A stretch of 33,790 bases of DNA from a virus: positions 1-33,790 of the IMG/VR virus record IMGVR_UViG_3300006033_000071; one strand, 5' to 3'. The notes below the pieces were generated by a model, which made no database searches, was not told the origin of the DNA, and worked only from the letters and a program-made list of their open reading frames with translations. Numbering within the stretch: the stretch's first letter is position 1; the number at the start of each line of letters is the position of its first letter. Both the position numbers and the translations under genes were made by a program. Below, piece after piece: positions 29,842-33,790 of the stretch.

Positions 29842-30336
29842 TTACTTCTTAGCCCAAGGCGGTGCGGCCTTGGCAGATGCAGCAGGAGCTGGATTGCTTT
29901 GGCCTTGAGGAATGGCCGCAGCTGGCGCTACGCTACCGGACACAGACTTGAAGCCCTTGACCTCATTGCTTGCACCGTACTGAGCGTCTTCCTTGACCTC
30001 CAGCTTGATGGCAATCTGGCCACCAATCAACTGATCGGTGTCGGTCACTTTGGCCAAGCCAATCGCACGCATGATGTCTCCGAGCTGCTGACGACCAATC
30101 TCCTCGGCTTTAGGGTTGGCATTCTTGATGTTCAGATTGCCAAACACCACGCGACCTTGGTGGCTCGGGCCAGTGATGTCATAGCGCAGCTTGATGTACT
30201 GGCCGTTGCCAGCCTTGGTTGCCTTCAGCTCAGACTGAGAGATGGTGGCGGTGTACCAGCCAGCAGGCAGAGGCTCAAAGTTGCCATTGCCTTGGGGCAG
30301 TTCGTTGACGTTAAATTCTTCGTTTAAAAAAGCCAT
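29842..30336 (-). CDS. ssDNA-binding protein, DUF669 family
   Basis: This 164-residue predicted single-stranded DNA-binding protein has an OB-like core at residues 22-105, with PAGWYTATISQSELKATKAG and GQYIKLRYDITGPSHQGRVV and a conserved GRQQLGDIMRAIGL helix. The tail (about 135-164) is Ala/Pro/Gln-rich and flexible, as in many SSBs, but ends basic (APPWAKK) rather than with the acidic tip of bacterial SSB. DUF669 proteins commonly sit beside Sak4-like ATPases in phages, as here. It probably works with the recombinase. Confidence 0.85.
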   Translation of the reverse strand: MAFLNEEFNVNELPQGNGNFEPLPAGWYTATISQSELKATKAGNGQYIKLRYDITGPSHQGRVVFGNLNIKNANPKAEEIGRQQLGDIMRAIGLAKVTDTDQLIGGQIAIKLEVKEDAQYGASNEVKGFKSVSGSVAPAAAIPQGQSNPAPAASAKAAPPWAKK

Positions 30337-30339
30337 GAT

Positions 30340-30744
30340 TTACTCCTTGGGGATGATTTTGAAAGATGGGCGGCCAGGCTTGGCCGTGATTGCACCGGCA
30401 AGCGGTTTGGTGATGGACTCATCTGCTGCCTTCCAGATTGCCATGTTGATCTCAGGCTTCCAGCGGAACAGTTTGGCCAAGTGATCGGTCAGACCGAACT
30501 CAGCGGCAAGCTCTTGCACCTTGTCTCCGTCGACCTTTCGGTCGATGCGGCCAACGATCTTGATCTCGAATCGACCAGGCTCAACTGTCTCTGTGCCTTC
30601 AAGGTTTTCGGCAATAGTTGCCAGCTTCTTGATGTGGTCCTCAATATCGCGTCGATCCGCTGTCGCATCTTCTTCCTGCTTCTTAGCAGCCAGCCACATG
30701 CTGGCCAGCTCGTTCATGTCATTGGGCAATACCTTGGCGGTCAT
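30340..30744 (-). CDS. DUF7173-like protein between Sak4 and SSB
   Basis: This is a 134-residue protein. The N-terminal half is a charged helix (MWLAAKKQEEDATADRRDIE) likely to be a coiled coil, followed by a beta region (RFEIKIVGRIDRKVDGDKVQ) and a C-terminal PSFKII strand. I recall such proteins, assigned to DUF7173 (number to be checked), in the same place between recombinase and SSB genes in other phages. It overlaps the Sak4-like gene by ATGA. A role as recombination mediator or SSB loader is inference from neighbours. Confidence 0.75.
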   Translation of the reverse strand: MTAKVLPNDMNELASMWLAAKKQEEDATADRRDIEDHIKKLATIAENLEGTETVEPGRFEIKIVGRIDRKVDGDKVQELAAEFGLTDHLAKLFRWKPEINMAIWKAADESITKPLAGAITAKPGRPSFKIIPKE

Positions 30745-31418
30745 GCTTTGCCTCCGATCTTGGCAATGATTGCACCCAGATCAGGCGCTTCCCAAGCCTC
30801 TAACTTGCCAGAGCGATCCTTGGCCAACCAGAGGCCATCAGAGTCGCACATCAGCGCACGCTGGGTCACGCCTTCGGCATCACGCTCAACACGCAGCGCC
30901 AGCACTTCATCAAAGAAGTAAGGCAGGCCTTGTGTCAGGCTCTTGCCAGGCATGCCTGGGTTGTAGAGCATCTTGCCCATCTCGTCGGTGGACTTCTCCA
31001 ACTTGGCCGACATGTAGACATGCTTGCCTGGCAGATCGCGGAAGGCGCGAATCAACTCCTGCATGGTGCTGTTCATCTCGCCATAAGCTGCGCGGCCATC
31101 CTTAGACTTCTTCATCTCATGGGACAAGACCACCTCAGCCACTTCGCTGATCGAGTCAAGCGCCACCGACTGAAAGCCTGCGGCCTCCTTGCTGTCTCTG
31201 GCCCATGTGAAGGCCTCGCGCAAGTCATCCATCGAGGCGATCTCGATGTAAGGCAGGTCAGCGTCCTGAATGGACAGCAGGCCACCCTCGGCACTGAGAA
31301 CAATCACATTGGGCAGCGTCTTAACCAGCGTGGTTTTACCAGCACCAGCTTGGCCGTACACCAACAACTTCACTCCATTGGCAGACAAGCTGCCGGTCGA
31401 TTTCAAATTGATAGCCAT
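30741..31418 (-). CDS. Sak4-like RecA-fold ATPase (recombinase)
   Basis: This 225-residue protein has Walker A GQAGAGKTT (22-30), Walker B VALDSISE (85-92) and the body typical of AAA_24/Sak4 single-strand annealing ATPases, as in LSHEMKKSKDGRAAYGEMNS. It should load on ssDNA with the DUF669 protein and promote pairing. It is the first gene of the leftward operon, with AGGAGAG before the ATG and a 5' leader containing a small hairpin. Its promoter lies in the divergent region at 31471-31503. This points to recombination-dependent replication or repair early in infection. Confidence 0.88.
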   Translation of the reverse strand: MAINLKSTGSLSANGVKLLVYGQAGAGKTTLVKTLPNVIVLSAEGGLLSIQDADLPYIEIASMDDLREAFTWARDSKEAAGFQSVALDSISEVAEVVLSHEMKKSKDGRAAYGEMNSTMQELIRAFRDLPGKHVYMSAKLEKSTDEMGKMLYNPGMPGKSLTQGLPYFFDEVLALRVERDAEGVTQRALMCDSDGLWLAKDRSGKLEAWEAPDLGAIIAKIGGKA

Positions 31419-31437
31419 TTGGCTCTCCTTTTTTTTG

Positions 31438-31466
31438 CACCTCCGTCTGGGAATCAGTTCGAGGTG
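31438..31466 (-). promoter_or_regulatory. leader hairpin of the leftward operon
   Basis: In the minus-strand leader, CACCTC (complement of 31461-31466) and GAGGTG (complement of 31438-31443) pair around a 17-base loop, just before the A-run and the AGGAG site of the Sak4-like gene. It could regulate translation or protect the mRNA. A six-base stem may also be chance. Confidence 0.35.
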
Positions 31467-31506
31467 TGGCTAGACTATAAACCATTTTTTAGTGTAATAT
31501 CCACAC
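31464..31506. promoter_or_regulatory. nested divergent promoters with flanking inverted repeat
   Basis: Rightward: -35 TAGACT (31471-31476), 18 bases, -10 TAATAT (31495-31500), for the HTH and primase genes. Leftward: -35 TGGATA (complement of 31498-31503), 18 bases, -10 TATAGT (complement of 31474-31479), for the Sak4 operon. Each -10 overlaps the other promoter's -35, so only one polymerase can bind at a time. GTGTGG (31464-31469) and CCACAC (31501-31506) flank the pair as an inverted repeat, suggesting one regulator controls the choice. Confidence 0.6.
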
Positions 31507-31540
31507 ATCGCAATAAATATTTTCAACAAAGGAAAAAAAC

Positions 31541-31726
31541 ATGATGACCCTAGAGCAGATACGAGACGCGCTCTCCGACCGAATGCCAATGAAGGTGGCT
31601 GAGGCCACTGGTGTGCACTACAACACCATTCGCCAAGTGCGCGACAACCCAAATGCCAACCCAACTCACAAAGTCATGCTGGCGCTGTCAAACTACTTTG
31701 AAAGCCGCAAGGTGACGCATGGCTGA
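31541..31726 (+). CDS. small helix-turn-helix regulator (61 aa)
   Basis: This 61-residue Cro-sized protein has MMTLEQIRDALSDRMPMKVA, then EATGVHYNTIRQVRDNP, a good helix-turn-helix, and a third helix (KVMLALSNYFESR). I recall many phage proteins of the form TLEQIRDALxDR ... VAEATGxHxNTIRxIRDNP next to replication genes. AAAGGA lies before two adjacent ATGs (31541, 31544). It is the first gene of the short rightward transcript from the divergent promoters and overlaps the primase-helicase gene by eight bases. It probably controls the divergent promoters and perhaps the late operator. Confidence 0.82.
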   Translation: MMTLEQIRDALSDRMPMKVAEATGVHYNTIRQVRDNPNANPTHKVMLALSNYFESRKVTHG

Positions 31727-33734
31727 CCTCTCAAAAGTACTCGGTGGACCTTGGGCACCACCACCAGAAAAACTCGTCGCACCAGCAGAGAATCAATTGA
31801 TTGATGCAATGCGTGCAGCTGGCCTTGAGCCGCCAGACGAAGTCTTGATGGATGGAAAAATTCATCGATTCCGATCAGGCACCAAAGGCGCACCTGGCCA
31901 CGGTGACAAGCCAGGCTGGTATCTGGTGTTCGGTGATGGCATCCCAGCCGGTCGATTCGGATGCTGGCGAGCAGGCATGGAAGTGACATGGCGTGCAGAC
32001 GTAGGACGCAAACTCACGCAGACCGAGGAAATGTCACACGCCAAACGACTGGCCGAGGCCAAAGCTCTGCGTGACGCAGCACTCGAGCGCCAGCACCAAG
32101 TGGCCAGCGACACGGTCGAGAAAATCTGGACAGGCGCACAGGCGGCACTTCCAGATCATCCTTACTTGGCCAAGAAGGGAATTCAAACGCATGGTGCAAG
32201 GGCAACAGGAGACGGTCGACTGGTGCTGCCACTCTACGACGAAGACGGAACACTGGCCACCTTGCAGTACATCGACCACGAAGGCGGCAAGCTCTACCAT
32301 CCAGGCGGTCAGACTGGCGGCAAGTTCTGGATGGTAGGCTCACTAGATGAGACAGGCACACTGTTCGTGGCCGAGGGATTCGCAACGGCAGCCACCATCC
32401 ATGAAACCACCGACAGGCCAGTCGTGGTGGCATACAGCGCCAGCAATCTGGTGCCGGTCACTGGCACACTCAGAGAAATGTACGGAGCAACTCAAGACAT
32501 CGTGATCGTCGCAGACCATGACCAAAGCGGTGTTGGCCAACGCTACGCAGAGCAGGCCAGCGCCAAGTACGGTGCACGCATGGTGATGCCTCCGATACTC
32601 GGTGATGCCAACGATTATGCACAAGCTGGCCACGATCTGGCAGGCCTATTGATGCCACCGGCAGACGACTGGCTGATCCCAGCCGACGACTTCTGCGCAC
32701 AGCCCAGCCCCATCAGCTGGCTCGTCAAACGCTGGATTCAATCCCAAGCCCTAGTGATGGTCCACGGCCCAAGCGGTGGCGGCAAGACATTCGTGGTGCT
32801 CGACTGGTGCCTGCGCATGGCCAGCGGAACAGAAGACTGGGCAGGCCACAAAGTGCGTCAAGGCAACGTGGTCTATCTGGCCGGTGAAGGCCACCACGGT
32901 CTGCGAGGCAGGGTGGCAGCTTGGAAGCACCACCACAAAGCAGGCAAGCTGGCCATGTGGCTGTCCAAAGACGGCTGCGACCTGAACACCCCGACCGGTT
33001 ATCTCAAAGTGGTCGAGCAAGTCAGGATGCTGAAAGACAGACCCAGCGTGATCGTTGTCGACACCCTGCACCGATTCCTCTCAGGCGATGAAAACTCAGC
33101 TCAAGATGCCAAGACCATGCTGGACGCATGCAACGCACTCATGCAGGAATTCAACTGCTCGGTGATCTTGGTGCACCACACAGGTGTGTCAGACGAAGCC
33201 CAGCACCGCGCTCGAGGCTCAAGCGCATGGCGAGGTGCTCTGGACATCGAGATCAGCATCGTGCCAGGCAAAGAAGGCGTGCCCATGCAGATCGTGCAGC
33301 GCAAGTCCAAAGATGCAGAACTGGCCGAGACCATCCACGTCGAGCTGCAACAAGTGGCCATCCCTGGCTGGCGCGATGAAGACAACCAGCAAGTGACTAG
33401 CGCTGTGATCGTCCAAACTGAAGCACCGACAGCCCCGAAAAAAGAGTCGAAACTGGACGCGCATCGCAAAACATTCGAGAACGCATGGTGGGGAACAGGC
33501 GCTGAAATACGCGAGGGTTTACCCTATATTAGCAGGTCGGCACTTAAAGACAAGCTGGCAGCTGATGGCAGAAAACCACGCACGATCGAGAACGATCTGA
33601 GCGCAGCCTACCCAGAAAAATTGATCGGTGCACTCATCCTGTCCGAGATCATCAGCCCACTTGAACACGGCTGGTTGGTGATTGACGATGTCCAATCGAG
33701 TGCCATGATGATGCGAAAAGGTGGCCAAGAATGA
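31719..33734 (+). CDS. Toprim primase-helicase (RepA/DnaB-like ATPase)
   Basis: This 671-residue protein has an N-terminal region (about 1-140, with HRFRSGTKGAPGHGDKPGWY) resembling the start of phage bifunctional primases. The Toprim core shows VAEG (E219) and VADHD (D266, D268). The C-terminal RecA-like ATPase has Walker A GPSGGGKT (350-357) and Walker B VIVVDTL (444-450), with LVHHTG further on. The last 90 residues or so are probably a winged helix. It should prime and unwind phage DNA for the host polymerase, since no DNA polymerase is encoded. The gene ends two bases before the junction C/G-run array. Confidence 0.9.
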   Translation: MADLSKVLGGPWAPPPEKLVAPAENQLIDAMRAAGLEPPDEVLMDGKIHRFRSGTKGAPGHGDKPGWYLVFGDGIPAGRFGCWRAGMEVTWRADVGRKLTQTEEMSHAKRLAEAKALRDAALERQHQVASDTVEKIWTGAQAALPDHPYLAKKGIQTHGARATGDGRLVLPLYDEDGTLATLQYIDHEGGKLYHPGGQTGGKFWMVGSLDETGTLFVAEGFATAATIHETTDRPVVVAYSASNLVPVTGTLREMYGATQDIVIVADHDQSGVGQRYAEQASAKYGARMVMPPILGDANDYAQAGHDLAGLLMPPADDWLIPADDFCAQPSPISWLVKRWIQSQALVMVHGPSGGGKTFVVLDWCLRMASGTEDWAGHKVRQGNVVYLAGEGHHGLRGRVAAWKHHHKAGKLAMWLSKDGCDLNTPTGYLKVVEQVRMLKDRPSVIVVDTLHRFLSGDENSAQDAKTMLDACNALMQEFNCSVILVHHTGVSDEAQHRARGSSAWRGALDIEISIVPGKEGVPMQIVQRKSKDAELAETIHVELQQVAIPGWRDEDNQQVTSAVIVQTEAPTAPKKESKLDAHRKTFENAWWGTGAEIREGLPYISRSALKDKLAADGRKPRTIENDLSAAYPEKLIGALILSEIISPLEHGWLVIDDVQSSAMMMRKGGQE

Positions 33735-33736
33735 TT

Positions 33737-33784
33737 CCCCCTAGCCCCCTGAATCCCCCTAGGGGGCAAATCAGGGTTAGGGGG
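33737..33784. repeat. concentric C-run/G-run dyad at the genome junction
   Basis: The outer arms CCCCCTAGCCCCCTGA (33737-33752) and TCAGGGTTAGGGGG (33771-33784) are nearly complementary (one GT pair, a two-base bulge). The inner 12-mer CCCCCTAGGGGG (33755-33766) is a perfect palindrome. Inner and outer dyads share the same centre (33760.5), so they form one long hairpin or cruciform. It begins three bases after the primase stop and runs into the G-repeats at 1-23. No T-run follows, so it is not a standard terminator. A replication origin is the most attractive reading, but unproven. Confidence 0.65.
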
Positions 33785-33790
33785 CAAGGC

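Noticed and set aside
30930-31544. 204-residue plus-strand open frame over the Sak4-like gene and the divergent promoters
   Set aside because: Antisense to Walker motifs, and it would run through both promoters.
1-33790. Integrase, CI-type repressor, DNA polymerase, tRNA, CRISPR array, toxin-antitoxin or anti-CRISPR gene
   Set aside because: I looked for each and saw no supporting motif. Small unassigned genes could still hide an anti-defence function, but nothing in the sequence supports naming one.

Overview
This window looks like an essentially complete genome (about 33.8 kb) of a short-tailed phage with a P22-like virion. Nearly every base is in a gene, and the two window ends appear to join through a shared G-rich repeat (TAGGGGGCAAGG at 3-14 and 33778-33789), as expected of a circularly assembled or circularly permuted genome. 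No cellular genes, rRNA, tRNA, CRISPR array or insertion sequence is visible. Several tiny genes belong to families I recall from phages and prophages of Burkholderiales and related freshwater Betaproteobacteria, so an aquatic betaproteobacterial host is likely. That host call is inference from memory, not a search.

Layout. (1) Bases 111-23816, all rightward: two small leader genes, small and large terminase, P22-type portal, scaffold and coat protein, a cluster of tiny basic proteins, tail factor gp4-like, minor structural proteins, DNA-stabilisation gp10-like, a fibre or needle-position protein, ejection proteins gp7/gp20/gp16-like, a P22-type tailspike, an S74-chaperone fibre, then a chain of small membrane or secreted proteins ending in a GTA-type holin and an M15 peptidase endolysin. 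(2) Bases 31418-23807, all leftward: Sak4-like RecA-fold ATPase, a DUF7173-like protein, DUF669 ssDNA-binding protein, a Cas4/RecB-like nuclease, a small conserved protein, an SF2 helicase, several tiny zinc-ribbon proteins, a VRR-NUC nuclease, a DEDDh exonuclease, a ribbon-helix-helix protein and a terminal set of miniature Cys-rich or membrane proteins. Most adjoining genes overlap by ATGA or TGATG. (3) Bases 31541-33734, rightward: a small HTH regulator and a Toprim primase-helicase.

How it works together. The leftward (early) and HTH/primase transcripts start from nested divergent promoters at about 31471-31503. The rightward late operon has its own sigma70-like promoter (50-78) with operator-like repeats. 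The two arms converge at 23807-23816, where a strong hairpin terminator for the leftward transcript lies inside the last leftward gene. There is no DNA polymerase, integrase or CI-type repressor. The phage probably uses the host replisome, supplies its own primase-helicase and recombination functions, packages by headful and is probably strictly lytic.

No stretch longer than 300 bases lacks a gene. The longest gene-free stretch is the junction (33735-33790 plus 1-110, 166 bases if circular), which holds a concentric C-run/G-run dyad, iteron-like G-rich repeats and the late promoter. Seven genes below 60 codons are reported here (6664, 6831, 21542, 22170, and on the minus strand 24087, 24688 and 25386, plus the Arc-like and 50-residue zinc-finger genes of similar size), supported by stop/start overlaps, Shine-Dalgarno sequences or family resemblance.
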